Assembly: GCA_046330285.1 (NCBI GenBank) | Contig: JAXLSX010000006.1 | Location: 1 to 64,000, forward strand | DNA: 64,000 bases | Origin: RHKX01 sp046330285 | GTDB lineage: Bacteria; Actinomycetota; Thermoleophilia; Solirubrobacterales; 70-9 | Reading direction: 5' to 3' | Part shown: positions 10,202 to 18,255 of the stretch, piece by piece | Layout: every line of letters starts with the position of its first letter | Numbering within the stretch: position 1 is the first letter of the stretch | Notes under the pieces: generated by a model | Seen by the model: only the letters and a program-made list of their open reading frames with translations | Told to the model about the DNA's origin: nothing | Databases searched by the model: none | Position numbers and translations under genes: made by a program

Positions 10202-10675
10202 GTGCTCGACTTCACCCGACACGCCGATCGGGCGATCTACGTCCTGATCGCGGTGATGGCGGTCGATGTCGCGCTCGAGGGCGTCGAGGACAAGGCCGGG
10301 AAGGTCCTCGCCTACGTGCTCGGGGCCGCCATCGCGTTGACGCTCGCCGAGATCTTCGCCGACCGGGTCGGCATCTCGATCCGCAGCCGCCGGCCGGCGA
10401 ACGACGACGAGATCCAGCACGAGTACCGCGAAGCGCTGACCGGCCTGGTGATCGCGTTCCTGCCGATCTCGATGTTCGTGCTCGCGGTGCTCGACGTGAT
10501 CAGGCTCGAGCTCGCGTTCATCCTCTCGCAGTGGATCGGGTTCGGGATCCTCGCGGTCTACTCGTACGTCGCCGCGCGGGCGAGCGGCGGCTCCCAGGCC
10601 CGGGCGATCATCGGAGCAATCGCGCTGACCGCGGTCGGCGGCGCGCTGATCCTTCTCAATGCCCTGACTAAGTGA
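10202..10675 (+). CDS. Small integral membrane protein, unknown function
   Basis: I do not recognise this 157-residue protein. It has about four hydrophobic segments: 12-30 and 37-50 before a charged loop (SIRSRRPANDDEIQHEYREA), then 80-98, 103-122 and a last one near 135-153. The charged loop is probably cytosolic. The GTG start is supported by a leaderless -10 hexamer. It stands alone between cmk (divergent) and aroA (convergent), with its stop inside a hairpin shared with the aroA stop. Confidence 0.7.
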   Translation: MLDFTRHADRAIYVLIAVMAVDVALEGVEDKAGKVLAYVLGAAIALTLAEIFADRVGISIRSRRPANDDEIQHEYREALTGLVIAFLPISMFVLAVLDVIRLELAFILSQWIGFGILAVYSYVAARASGGSQARAIIGAIALTAVGGALILLNALTK

Positions 10676-10681
10676 GTCAGG
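10663..10681. terminator. Hairpin spanning convergent stop codons
   Basis: CCTGACT, loop AAGTG, AGTCAGG: a perfect 7-bp inverted repeat containing the TGA of the small membrane protein and the TGA of aroA, which lie 1 bp apart. No T-run. A bidirectional end signal is inferred. Confidence 0.5.
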
Positions 10682-12020
10682 TAAGCAGTGACCTGAGGTC
10701 GGTCTCGAAGCCCGGGTAGCTGATCCGGGCCGCCCCGAAGTCGCGGACGGTCACACCCTCGGCCGACGCGAGGCCCGCGACCGCACCGAGCATCGCCAGG
10801 CGGTGGTCGCCGAGCGAGTCCATCTCGCCGCCGCGGAGCCCGCCGGTGCCGTTGACGGCGAAGCCGTCCGGCAGAGCTTCGGCGTCCCCGCCGAGCGCGT
10901 TCAGCGCGTCGACGACGCCGGCGATCCGATCCGACTCCTTGTGACGGAGCTCCTCCGCTCCCTCGATCCGGGTCGTGCCCTCGGCGAAGCAGCCGAGCAG
11001 CCCGACGAGGGGCAGCTCGTCGATCGTCGTCGCAACCTCCGACGCGCCGACGAGCGCGGCCTGGAGGTGACCGTGGCGGGCGCGCAGCGAACCGACCGGC
11101 TCCCCACCCTCGAAGCCCTGTTCCATGACCTCGACGTCGGCGCCCATCCGGTTGAGGATGCCGAGCAGGCCGATCCGGGTCGGGTTGATCCCGACGCCGG
11201 CGATCCGGACGTCGGCGCCGGGGACGATCAGACCCGCGGCGAGATGGAACGCGGCCGAGGAGAGGTCGCCGGGCACCGTCATCGGCGGCAGGACGAGGCG
11301 CTCGGCCGGAGCGATGCCGATCGTCGACGCGACCGGATCCGTGGGCAGGCTCGGGTGCTCGCTCTCGACGCGGACGTGAGCTCCGGCGGCACGAAGCATC
11401 CGCTCGCTGTGATCGCGTGTCGCGGCCGGTTCGCGGACCGTGGTCCGGCCCTCGGCCAGCAGTCCGGCCAACAGCACGCACGACTTCACCTGGGCGGAGG
11501 CGACCGGAAGCTCGTAGTGGATCGCCCGCAACCGCCGGCCTGTGATCCTGACCGGCGGCCGCCCGCCCGAGGCCGTCTCGATCGCCGCGCCCATCTCGGC
11601 CAGAGGCTCGGCGACCCGGCCCATCGGCCGGGACCGGATCGACTCGTCGCCGTCGAGGACGAAGTCGCGGTCCTCCTGCCCGGCGAGGAGCCCGGAGAGC
11701 AGCCGGATCAGCGTCCCGGCGTTGCCGACGTCGATCGCCCCGTCGGGTGCGCTCGCGCCGCGGAGGCCGAACCCGGAAATCTCGACCGCCAGCGCGCCCG
11801 GGCCGTCGGCGGCGACTTCGACCCGGGCTCCGAGCGCGCGGACGGCGTCGAGGGTGCTGCGGGAGTCGGCCGAGTCGAGGTAGCGGGCGATCCGGGTCTC
11901 GCCGTCGCCGAATGCACCGATCAGAGCCGCGCGGTGGGAGATCGACTTGTCGGGTGGAGCGACGAGGTCCCCTCCGAGCGAGCCCGCCGGGGCGAAGTGT
12001 GCGTCGACGCGGTCGGCCAT
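10677..12020 (-). CDS. aroA: 3-phosphoshikimate 1-carboxyvinyltransferase (EPSP synthase)
   Basis: Sixth step of the shikimate pathway: joins phosphoenolpyruvate to shikimate 3-phosphate. Visible motifs are APPDKSISHRAAL near residue 21 (substrate Lys25), GNAGTLIRLLSGLL (the usual form is GNSGTTMRL), LPVASAQVKSCVLLAGL, DHSERML, HKESDRI and GDHRLAMLGA near the end. The length of 447 is typical. The ATG follows the tyrA stop with no gap, so the enzyme is translated from the aroF-tyrA-aroA transcript and should share the control exerted at the leader upstream of aroF. Confidence 0.96.
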   Translation of the reverse strand: MADRVDAHFAPAGSLGGDLVAPPDKSISHRAALIGAFGDGETRIARYLDSADSRSTLDAVRALGARVEVAADGPGALAVEISGFGLRGASAPDGAIDVGNAGTLIRLLSGLLAGQEDRDFVLDGDESIRSRPMGRVAEPLAEMGAAIETASGGRPPVRITGRRLRAIHYELPVASAQVKSCVLLAGLLAEGRTTVREPAATRDHSERMLRAAGAHVRVESEHPSLPTDPVASTIGIAPAERLVLPPMTVPGDLSSAAFHLAAGLIVPGADVRIAGVGINPTRIGLLGILNRMGADVEVMEQGFEGGEPVGSLRARHGHLQAALVGASEVATTIDELPLVGLLGCFAEGTTRIEGAEELRHKESDRIAGVVDALNALGGDAEALPDGFAVNGTGGLRGGEMDSLGDHRLAMLGAVAGLASAEGVTVRDFGAARISYPGFETDLRSLLT

Positions 12021-13142
12021 TCAGCTGCCGGCCTCGGGGATCGGCGCGACCTCGTGACCGAGCCCGGCGACGACCTCGGCGGCCTGGCGCGCCTCGTCGA
12101 GGCCGCCGATCCAGAGCGAGATCGCCCCGGTCCGCCGGTCGGCGGCGGGGAACAGCGACATGTCCTCGATGTTGACACCGGCCCGTCCCAGCGCCAGCGC
12201 GATCTCGGCGACCGTGCCCGGCCGGTTCTCGACCGCGACCCGGAGCTCGACGAGCGGCGCCGCTGTGAGATCGGCCTCGAGCATCGTCCTGCGGTCCTCG
12301 CGCGCGGCCTCCTGCCAGGCCGCGATCTTCGCGCGGTCTCCGCCGCGGATCACCTCCGAGGCCTCGGTGAGAAGCTCGACGACCTCGTCGATCTCGGCTG
12401 CGACCGCATCGGAGTTCGAACTGAAGATGTCGGCCCAGATCAGCGGGTTGGCCCCGGCGACCCGCGTCGCGTCGCGGAAGCTCCTGCCGACCTCGGGACG
12501 ACGGTCGCCCTCGCCTCCGACCGAGCGGGAGGCGACGGTCGCGAGCGCGTTCGCGAGCACGTGCGGGAGGTGCGAGATCGCAGCCATCTCGCGGTCGTGG
12601 ACCTCGGCGTCGATCGCCATCGGCCGCGCCCCGATCCCCGCGAGCACCCCGTGCAGGCGGTCGAAGAGGACACCCTGGGAGCGCTCGGTCGGCGTCAGGT
12701 ACCAGCGGGCGCCCTCGAACAGGTCCTGGCGCGATCCCTCGACCCCCGCGGTCTCGGCGCCGGCGAGCGGGTGCCCGCCGATGAACCGGTCAGAGTCGGG
12801 CGCCGCGGCCATCGCCGCGACGAGCGCGTGCTTGGTCGAGCCGACGTCGGTCACGACCGCACCGGGGCCGGTCGCGGCGAGCGCCGTGGCGACGAGGCCG
12901 GGGAGCGCGGCGACGGGGGCGGCGCAGAAGACCACGTCGGCGCCGGCGCACGCGTCCTCGGCGCTTGCTGCGGCCTCGTCGAGAGCGCCGAGCTCGAGTG
13001 CCCGGTCGGCGTTGCCCGATTCGGGGTCCCAGCCGGACACCGCGGCGCCGACCCGGTGCCGCGCCGCGAGGCCGATCGAGCCGCCGATCAGCCCGACGCC
13101 GAGGACCGCGATCCGCGGCGGGCTGTCGGTCTGGCCGGACAC
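12021..13142 (-). CDS. tyrA: Prephenate dehydrogenase with C-terminal ACT domain
   Basis: Oxidises prephenate (or arogenate) in tyrosine synthesis. The N-terminal NAD-binding motif is GVGLIGGSIGLAAR, followed by DVGSTKHALV and FIGGHPLAGAETAGV; ISHLPHVLANAL lies in the helical dimerisation region. The last 80 residues form an ACT domain (VENRPGTVAEIALALGRAG), suggesting feedback by an aromatic amino acid. The GTG at 13142 gives 373 residues and lies 14 bp behind the aroF stop; no better start is in frame. It sits between aroF and aroA. Specificity for prephenate versus arogenate cannot be read from the sequence. Confidence 0.94.
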   Translation of the reverse strand: MSGQTDSPPRIAVLGVGLIGGSIGLAARHRVGAAVSGWDPESGNADRALELGALDEAAASAEDACAGADVVFCAAPVAALPGLVATALAATGPGAVVTDVGSTKHALVAAMAAAPDSDRFIGGHPLAGAETAGVEGSRQDLFEGARWYLTPTERSQGVLFDRLHGVLAGIGARPMAIDAEVHDREMAAISHLPHVLANALATVASRSVGGEGDRRPEVGRSFRDATRVAGANPLIWADIFSSNSDAVAAEIDEVVELLTEASEVIRGGDRAKIAAWQEAAREDRRTMLEADLTAAPLVELRVAVENRPGTVAEIALALGRAGVNIEDMSLFPAADRRTGAISLWIGGLDEARQAAEVVAGLGHEVAPIPEAGS

Positions 13143-13156
13143 CGGCCGATCATTGC

Positions 13157-13990
13157 TCAAACGGGGACGGCAGCGCCGCGACCCGCGATCTCCGCGACCG
13201 CCCGGACGCGCTCCGCATAGCCCGAGTAGCCGGCGGCGTCGAGCGCCTGCGGACCGTCGCAGAGAGCGTTCGCCGGGTCGTCGTGGACCTCGACGATGAT
13301 CCCGTCGGCCCCCGCGGCTGCAGCCGCGAGCGACATCGGCTCGACCCAATCGCTGCGCCCGGGCGCGTGGCTCGGATCGACGAAGACCGGCAGCGATGTC
13401 CGCTCGCGCAGCGCCGGTACGGCCAACAGGTCGAGGGTGAAGCGGTACGCGGTCTCGTGCGAGCGGATCCCGCGTTCGCAGAGGATCACCCGCTCGTTGC
13501 CCTCCTTGAGGATGTACTCGGCCGCCATCAGGAGCTCGTCGAGGGTCGCCGCGAGGCCGCGCTTGAGCAGGACGGCCCGGTCGGTCCGGCCGAGCTCGGT
13601 CAGCAGCGGGTAGTTCTGCATGTTGCGGGCGCCGACCTGGATCACGTCGGCTACCGCGGCGACGTCCTCGAGGTCGCGGACGTCGAGCAGTTCAGTGACG
13701 ACCGGGAGCCCGGTGCGCTCGCGCGCCTCGGCCAGGATCGCCAGCCCCTCGCGGCCGAGTCCCTGGAACGAGTAGGGCGAGCTGCGCGGCTTGTAGGCGC
13801 CGCCGCGGAGCATCTCGGCGTCAGCCGCGACCGCATCGGCGATCGCGAGGGTCTGCTCGCGGCTCTCGACCGTGCAGGGGCCCGCGATCAGCGTGAAGCC
13901 GCCGTCGCCGACGGTGCGGCCGGCGACATCGAAGCTGCGGGGATCGTCGTTTCGGTCGGTCGGGTCGTGGTTCTCGGTCGTGGTCGTCAT
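13157..13990 (-). CDS. aroF: 3-deoxy-7-phosphoheptulonate (DAHP) synthase, type I-beta
   Basis: First and flux-controlling step of aromatic amino acid synthesis: condenses phosphoenolpyruvate and erythrose 4-phosphate. The barrel carries TLIAGPCTVES, RGGAYKPRSSPYSFQG, QVGARNMQNYPLL, VLLKRG, ERGIRSHETAYRFTLD and VFVDPSHAPGRSDW, the metal and substrate residues of the I-beta (AroFG/KDO8P-like) group. The 277-residue form has only a short polar N-terminus and no ACT or ferredoxin-like regulatory domain, so control may rest on transcription. A 26-codon leader peptide rich in Trp, Tyr and Phe precedes it. tyrA and aroA follow in the same direction. Confidence 0.95.
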   Translation of the reverse strand: MTTTTENHDPTDRNDDPRSFDVAGRTVGDGGFTLIAGPCTVESREQTLAIADAVAADAEMLRGGAYKPRSSPYSFQGLGREGLAILAEARERTGLPVVTELLDVRDLEDVAAVADVIQVGARNMQNYPLLTELGRTDRAVLLKRGLAATLDELLMAAEYILKEGNERVILCERGIRSHETAYRFTLDLLAVPALRERTSLPVFVDPSHAPGRSDWVEPMSLAAAAAGADGIIVEVHDDPANALCDGPQALDAAGYSGYAERVRAVAEIAGRGAAVPV

Positions 13991-14101
13991 CTCGCGGTTG
14001 CCTTTCGATCGGAGGCCGGGCGCGCTCGGAAGCCGCGGCCGGCGGTACTGGTGCTGGGGGCTGCTCTCCGGGGTCGTCCGCGGGACGACGCGACCGGATG
14101 C
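13991..14101 (-). promoter_or_regulatory. Structured aroF leader (candidate attenuator)
   Basis: The 111 bases between the leader peptide stop and the aroF ATG can form a 7-bp stem (GTCGTCC, loop of 3, GGACGAC, at 14073-14089). A second, GC-rich fold is possible around 14000-14040. Within the peptide, 14110-14124 can fold as ATCGC-N5-GCGAT across the aromatic codons. AAAGG lies about 11 bases before the aroF ATG and can pair weakly with an upstream GCCT. There is no T-run, so whether attenuation acts on Rho-type termination or on translation start is open. Confidence 0.45.
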
Positions 14102-14182
14102 CTAGGTAAATCGCCAGTAGCGATACGAAAGACGCCAGGAATGACGCGGGGCGCTCGGAAGCGCACGGTGCGAGTTCGTCAT
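14102..14182 (-). CDS. Aromatic leader peptide upstream of aroF
   Basis: A 26-codon reading frame starting at ATG 14182 (or 29 codons from ATG 14191) and ending with TAG. It begins MTNSHRALPS and ends HSWRLSYRYWRFT: five aromatic residues (W16, Y20, Y22, W23, F25) fall within ten codons, including unusual TAT and TTT codons for so GC-rich a genome. It lies 9-18 bases behind a good promoter and 111 bases before aroF, exactly where a ribosome-stalling leader would be expected. This is the organisation of classical amino-acid attenuators; the regulatory role is inferred, not shown. Confidence 0.65.
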   Translation of the reverse strand: MTNSHRALPSAPRHSWRLSYRYWRFT

Positions 14183-14200
14183 CCGGCTCATCGTCGGTGG

Positions 14201-14229
14201 TTTGTAGCAGGGCGCTGCGACGGTCGCAA
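14201..14229 (-). promoter_or_regulatory. Promoter of the leader-aroF-tyrA-aroA operon
   Basis: Minus strand TTGCGA (14224-14229), 17-base spacer, TACAAA (14201-14206). The predicted start falls just before the two leader-peptide ATGs. It begins 20 bp beyond the hisC stop, separating aroF-tyrA-aroA from the upstream operon. Confidence 0.6.
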
Positions 14230-14249
14230 CCGCTGCAACGGTTCCGGCC

Positions 14250-15341
14250 TCAGAGCAGCTCGGCGAGCGCGTCGAGGAAGCGCCGGTTCTCGGCTTCGGT
14301 CCCATAGGTGACGCGGATGTGCCCCGGGCCGCCGAGCGGCGTCCCGGGCCGGACGATCACGCCCCGCTTGCCGAGCTCCTCGACGATCGCCGCCTCGTCG
14401 CGGTCGCCGAGGTCGATCCAGGAGAAGTTCGTCTGCGTCGCGGCCGTCCTCAGCCCGAGGTCGTGGAGCTCGTCCTCGACGCCGATCCGCTCGGCGATCG
14501 TCCGCTCGACGCGGGCGATCATGTCGTCGGCGTGCTGGAGCGCTTCGGCGCCGGCGGCCTGGGCGAGCGCATTGACGTCGAACGGCTGCCGGACGGCATC
14601 GACCGCAGCCCGGAACCCCGCCGGCCCGAGGGCGTATCCGCAGCGCAGCCCGGCGAGCCCGTAGACCTTGCTGAACGTCCTCAGCAGGACGAGGTTCGGA
14701 TGCTCGGGCAGCAGGTCGACCGTCGCGTCGGGGTCCTCGAGGACCTGCATCTCGACGTAGGCCTCGTCGAGGATCACCGTGACGTGGTCGGGGACGCGGT
14801 CGAGGAAGGCGGCGATCTCGGCGGCGGGCAGCGCCGTTCCCGTCGGGTTGTTCGGGTTGCAGACGAGAACGAGCTGGGTCGCAGCGGTCACCTCGGTCGC
14901 CATCGCCTCGAGGTCGTGTTCGTACGCGTCGTTGAGCGGAACGCGGATCTCGCGCGCGCCCGAGAGCGGCGCGAGCTGCGGGTACATCGAGAACGAGGGC
15001 CAGGCGTAGAGGATCTCGGCCCCGGGCTCGCACAGCGCCAATGCGGCCGCGAGGAGGATCTCGCAGGAGCCGTTCGACACCGCGATCGAACCGGGCTCGA
15101 CCTCGTAGCGGTCGGCGAGCCGCCGGCGCAGCAGCGACGCGTACTGGTCGGGGTAGCGGTTGGCACCGGCGGCTGCCGTCTGGATCGCCTCGAGGACCGC
15201 GGGGTGCGGGCCCCACGGCGACTCGTTCGAGGCGAGCTTGATGACGTCGGACGCCTCGTACATGCGACGGGCGCGGTCGATATCCATCCCGCCCTCGTAG
15301 TGCGGCAGGGCGTCGAGCTTCTTCGCGTAGCGGACCGGCAT
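14250..15341 (-). CDS. hisC: Histidinol-phosphate/aromatic aminotransferase
   Basis: Fold-type I PLP aminotransferase of 363 residues. Motifs are IKLASNESPWGPHP near the N-terminus, NGSCEILLAAALAL, VLVCNPNNPTGTALP, VILDEAYVEM and TFSKVYGLAGLRCGYALG containing the PLP-binding lysine. The sequence is HisC-like, but it sits between aroH and the aroF operon rather than among histidine genes, so it may serve as the phenylpyruvate/hydroxyphenylpyruvate transaminase, alone or as well. The ATG is 9 bp behind the aroH stop. Substrate is not certain from sequence. Confidence 0.9.
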   Translation of the reverse strand: MPVRYAKKLDALPHYEGGMDIDRARRMYEASDVIKLASNESPWGPHPAVLEAIQTAAAGANRYPDQYASLLRRRLADRYEVEPGSIAVSNGSCEILLAAALALCEPGAEILYAWPSFSMYPQLAPLSGAREIRVPLNDAYEHDLEAMATEVTAATQLVLVCNPNNPTGTALPAAEIAAFLDRVPDHVTVILDEAYVEMQVLEDPDATVDLLPEHPNLVLLRTFSKVYGLAGLRCGYALGPAGFRAAVDAVRQPFDVNALAQAAGAEALQHADDMIARVERTIAERIGVEDELHDLGLRTAATQTNFSWIDLGDRDEAAIVEELGKRGVIVRPGTPLGGPGHIRVTYGTEAENRRFLDALAELL

Positions 15342-15350
15342 GTCAGCGCC

Positions 15351-15725
15351 TCACTGGGCCGAGCCGAGGTCGGAGCGAAGCGCCGCCGCGGCGCCGAGGT
15401 AGACGTGCGCCGGCACGTGGTCGGCGGGGGCGTTGTAGTGGAGCATCGTCCGGATCACCCGTTCCATGGATCCCTGCACGTCGATCTCACGGGCGCAGAG
15501 CAGCGGCACCGTGTCGAGGCCGAGGTTGCGGGCGGCGACCGCGGGGAACTCCGCGTCGAGGTCGTCGGTGCAGGTGAAGATGCAGCTGATCATCAGCGAG
15601 GCCTCGAGGTCGTTGCGGCGGATCAGCTCGCGCAGGAGCTCGTCGGTCGCCGACAGGATCGGCTCGCGCTCGTTGGCTTCGGCCTGGACCGCGCCACGGA
15701 GGGCGAAGACGCGCATCTCGCTCAT
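15351..15725 (-). CDS. aroH: Monofunctional chorismate mutase, AroH type
   Basis: Converts chorismate to prephenate for Phe and Tyr synthesis. The 124 residues match the Bacillus AroH trimeric fold throughout: FALRGAVQAEANERE, CTDDLDAEFPAVAARNLGL, VPLLCAREIDVQGSMERVIR and HVYLGAAAALRSDL. Active-site arginines are seen in LRGA and ERVIR, and the Tyr in HVYL. The ATG at 15725 is preferred; a longer frame would overlap the end of rluB. It is downstream of rluB by 25 bp and upstream of hisC by 9 bp, supplying prephenate for TyrA encoded nearby. Confidence 0.93.
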   Translation of the reverse strand: MSEMRVFALRGAVQAEANEREPILSATDELLRELIRRNDLEASLMISCIFTCTDDLDAEFPAVAARNLGLDTVPLLCAREIDVQGSMERVIRTMLHYNAPADHVPAHVYLGAAAALRSDLGSAQ

Positions 15726-15750
15726 CGGGCGGCTGTGGTGTGGCGGCGAT

Positions 15751-16446
15751 TCATCGCCCAGCATCCTTCCAGAGCCGCTTCAGCTCCGACCCCGAGAGCC
15801 GTCGCGCCTGACCTCTGCCGAGATCGCCGAGCCGGAGTGAGCCGAACCGGATCCGCTCCAGCGAGGCGACCCGGTTTCCCACCCGCTCGAGCATCCTCCG
15901 GACCTGGCGGTTGCGCCCCTCGCGAATCGTGATCTCGATCTCGCGGTCGCCGTGAGCCCGGACCTCGGCCGGCCCCGTCGGGCCGTCGTCGAGCTTGACG
16001 CCGCTCCGCAGCCGCTCGATCTCGCGCTCCCCGATCGGGCCGGTGAGGCGGGCCCGGTAGGTCTTCGGGACTCCGTAGCGGGGATGCGTCAGCAGGTTCG
16101 CCAGCTCGCCGTCGTTGGTCAGCAGGATCAACCCGGTCGAGTCGGCGTCGAGGCGGCCGACCGGATAGAGCCGGCGCTCGGTCGCGACGAGGTCGGTGAC
16201 GGCGCGCCGCCGCCCCGGCTCGGACGCGGTCGATGTCACGTCGAGGGGCTTGTTCACCATCCACGTCTCGCGCGACTCGGGAAGGACGGCGCGGCCGTCG
16301 ACGGCGACGCCGCTCGACTCGTCGACGTCGCGGGCCGGATCGGTGACGACCTCGCCGCCGATCGTCACGCGCCCGGCGGCGATCAGGGTCTCCGAGGCCC
16401 GGCGGGAAGCGACGCCGCTGTGGGCGAGGAACTTGACGAGGCGCAT
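15751..16446 (-). CDS. rluB: 23S rRNA pseudouridine synthase, RluB/RsuA family
   Basis: Isomerises a uridine in ribosomal RNA. The N-terminal S4 RNA-binding domain (about 1-60: RLVKFLAHSGVASRRASE) is followed by the catalytic domain with YPVGRLDADSTGLILLTNDG, in which the Asp after GRL is the family nucleophile, and the motif EGRNRQVRRMLERVG. The length of 231 residues is normal. It belongs to the scpA-scpB-ACT-rluB block, 3 bp behind the ACT gene; scpAB-rluB is a widely conserved gene order. Confidence 0.93.
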   Translation of the reverse strand: MRLVKFLAHSGVASRRASETLIAAGRVTIGGEVVTDPARDVDESSGVAVDGRAVLPESRETWMVNKPLDVTSTASEPGRRRAVTDLVATERRLYPVGRLDADSTGLILLTNDGELANLLTHPRYGVPKTYRARLTGPIGEREIERLRSGVKLDDGPTGPAEVRAHGDREIEITIREGRNRQVRRMLERVGNRVASLERIRFGSLRLGDLGRGQARRLSGSELKRLWKDAGR

Positions 16447-16449
16447 GTC

Positions 16450-16851
16450 TCAGCCCCCGGCGTCCGGTTCAGCGACCTGATGCCCGGCCGCGCGAAGCGC
16501 CACGACGGCGAGCGCCAGCCGATCGGCCGGGACGAGGACCCAGTCGGTGTCGTAGGTCGAGATCGCGAAGATCGGGACCGCCGCGTCCGCGAGGGGCACG
16601 GCGATCGACGCGAGGATCCCGGTCAGGGAATGTTCGAGGGGTCCGTCGACGACCAGTGCCGCCCAAGGCCCGGACCGGTCCACGCCGGCGGGCACGGAGG
16701 CCGCATCGCAGACGATCGACGTCTCCTCCCCGGTCGCGACCACCGCCGCGATCCCGGCCGCCCCCGGACGCCCCCACTCCGGCGCCGGCGCACCCGCGGG
16801 CAGCCGGACGACGGCGAGCTCGCCCTCGCGAACGGTCAGCCCGACGTTCAA
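16450..16851 (-). CDS. CASTOR-type ACT domain protein
   Basis: A 133-residue protein formed almost wholly of tandem ACT-like folds of the CASTOR/ACT_7 family: SIVCDAASVP, GPWAALVVDGPLEHSLTGIL and IFAISTYDTDWVLVPADRL are diagnostic. These domains usually bind small ligands, often amino acids. It starts with TTG one base after the scpB stop and is followed by rluB after 3 bp. Because aroH and hisC lie downstream, an amino-acid-sensing role is tempting, but no partner or ligand can be read from the sequence. Confidence 0.82.
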   Translation of the reverse strand: MNVGLTVREGELAVVRLPAGAPAPEWGRPGAAGIAAVVATGEETSIVCDAASVPAGVDRSGPWAALVVDGPLEHSLTGILASIAVPLADAAVPIFAISTYDTDWVLVPADRLALAVVALRAAGHQVAEPDAGG

Positions 16852-16852
16852 C

Positions 16853-17449
16853 TCAGGGGGCCGCGCGCTGCTCGCCGGCCTTGAGCAGGCGCTCCCGCAG
16901 CTCGGCGGCGTCCTCGGGGGTGGGGTCGAACTTCGCCGGGTCGGGAAGATCCTCGAGCCCGTTCAGTCCGAACAGCCGCTCGAACAGCTCCGTGGTCCGG
17001 TAGATGACGGCGCCGAAGCGGGATCTCCCCGCCTCCTCGATCAGCCCGCGCTCGGTCAGCGTCTGGACGCCGGACTCCGAGCTGACGCCGCGAATCCGGG
17101 CGATCTCCGGCCGCGAGACCGGCTGCAGGTAGGCGACGATCGCGAGGGTCTCAGCCTGTGCCGGCGTCAGCGGCGGCGTCTTCGGCCGTGCCAGGAGCCG
17201 GCGCGCCGCGTGTTCGGCCCCGGGGTCGGTGGCGAGGGCGTAGCCGCCCGCGACCTCGCGGAGGACGAGGCCACGCCGTCCCGGCGCGAGCTCTTCGGTG
17301 AGAACGTCGAGCGCGTTCCGGATCTGGACCTCGCTGACCTCGCACGCATCGATCAGCTCGCCGACCGGGACGGGATCGGGCGACAGGAAGAGCAGCGCCT
17401 CGACGGTCCGGGCGAGCCCGGCGGCGCTGCCGTCGGCCCCGGCGCTCAC
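16853..17449 (-). CDS. scpB: Segregation and condensation protein B
   Basis: Winged-helix subunit of the SMC-ScpAB condensin that compacts and separates chromosomes. The 198 residues contain LARTVEALLFLSPDPVPVGEL, the typical first helix, and the conserved TPAQAETLAIVAYLQPVSRPEIARIRG and YRTTELFERLFGLNGLEDLP. GTG 17449 overlaps the scpA stop (GTGA), which fixes the start. The SMC ATPase is not in the window. Confidence 0.94.
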   Translation of the reverse strand: MSAGADGSAAGLARTVEALLFLSPDPVPVGELIDACEVSEVQIRNALDVLTEELAPGRRGLVLREVAGGYALATDPGAEHAARRLLARPKTPPLTPAQAETLAIVAYLQPVSRPEIARIRGVSSESGVQTLTERGLIEEAGRSRFGAVIYRTTELFERLFGLNGLEDLPDPAKFDPTPEDAAELRERLLKAGEQRAAP

Positions 17450-18195
17450 TTCGCGGCCCCGGAGGCGGAGCCGCGGCCGCCCGTCGTGATCTCGATCGGC
17501 CCGAAGTTCTCGCGCTGCGACCAGGTCGCCTCGCCCTTCTTGTGCATCTCGAGGAGGGCGAAGATCGTCACCGCCTGGGTCAGCCTGTCCTCGGTCCCGA
17601 AGGCGGCGTCGAAGTCGATCCGCGAGGCGCGGCCGAGCAGGCCGCGCAGAACCTCGAGCCGGCGTTCGAGCGACACGGTCGGCCGGATGTGGCTCGTGTC
17701 GACAACCGGCGGCGGCGTCAGCAGGTCGCCGAGGGCGACGCCGAGACGGTCGGGGTCGTAGGCCTGCCGCGAGGCCTCCAGCGAGATCCGCCGCAGCTCC
17801 ACCGGCAGAGGGGCCGAGCGGTACAGGTAGGGCCCGTTCTCGGCGAGCCGCCGGCTCAGCTCGGCGCCGGCGTCCTTGTAGCGCCGGTACTCGAGCATCC
17901 GCGCCAGCAGCTCGTCCGCGGCCTCCTCCGGGCCGAGGTCGAGCTCGGGCTCCTCCTCGGTCGGCAGCATCAGCCGCGACTTGAGCTCGAGCAGCGCCGC
18001 GATCAGGACGAGGAACTCGGTCGCCGCCTCGAGGTCGAGCTCGCCCTCGGCGTCGAGGTGCTCCATGTAGGCGAGCACGATCGCGCCGAGCTCGACCTCG
18101 AGCAGGCTGATCTCTTCCCGGAGGACGATCGCGAGCAGCAGGTCGAACGGCCCGGCGAAGACGTCGAGATCCAGCTCGAGGTCGGCGGTGCGCAC
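17446..18195 (-). CDS. scpA: Segregation and condensation protein A
   Basis: Kleisin subunit that bridges the SMC heads. The N-terminus LDVFAGPFDLLLAIVLREEI is diagnostic, followed by EFLVLIAALLELKSRLMLP and a C-terminal winged helix (VTIFALLEMHKKGEA). Its 249 residues are normal. The GTG at 18195 has TACTCT 7 bases before it, so this gene probably opens a leaderless operon running scpA-scpB-ACT-rluB-aroH-hisC. Confidence 0.94.
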   Translation of the reverse strand: MRTADLELDLDVFAGPFDLLLAIVLREEISLLEVELGAIVLAYMEHLDAEGELDLEAATEFLVLIAALLELKSRLMLPTEEEPELDLGPEEAADELLARMLEYRRYKDAGAELSRRLAENGPYLYRSAPLPVELRRISLEASRQAYDPDRLGVALGDLLTPPPVVDTSHIRPTVSLERRLEVLRGLLGRASRIDFDAAFGTEDRLTQAVTIFALLEMHKKGEATWSQRENFGPIEITTGGRGSASGAAK

Positions 18196-18202
18196 GGGTC
18201 AC

Positions 18203-18208
18203 AGAGTA
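18203..18208 (-). promoter_or_regulatory. Leaderless -10 hexamer of the scpA operon
   Basis: Minus-strand TACTCT, 7 bases before the scpA GTG. It lies in the 60-bp divergent gap shared with the AlkD-like gene. Confidence 0.55.
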
Positions 18209-18242
18209 GGCGCGACGCCGGTCGGTGAGCCGTCCGCGGCCT

Positions 18243-18248
18243 TAGTCT
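18243..18248 (+). promoter_or_regulatory. Leaderless -10 hexamer of the AlkD-like gene
   Basis: TAGTCT, 7 bases before the ATG at 18256. Confidence 0.55.
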
Positions 18249-18255
18249 GGCGCCG

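Noticed and set aside
15726..15764. Longer chorismate mutase starting at 15764
   Set aside because: It would overlap the end of rluB and adds 13 residues without family similarity.
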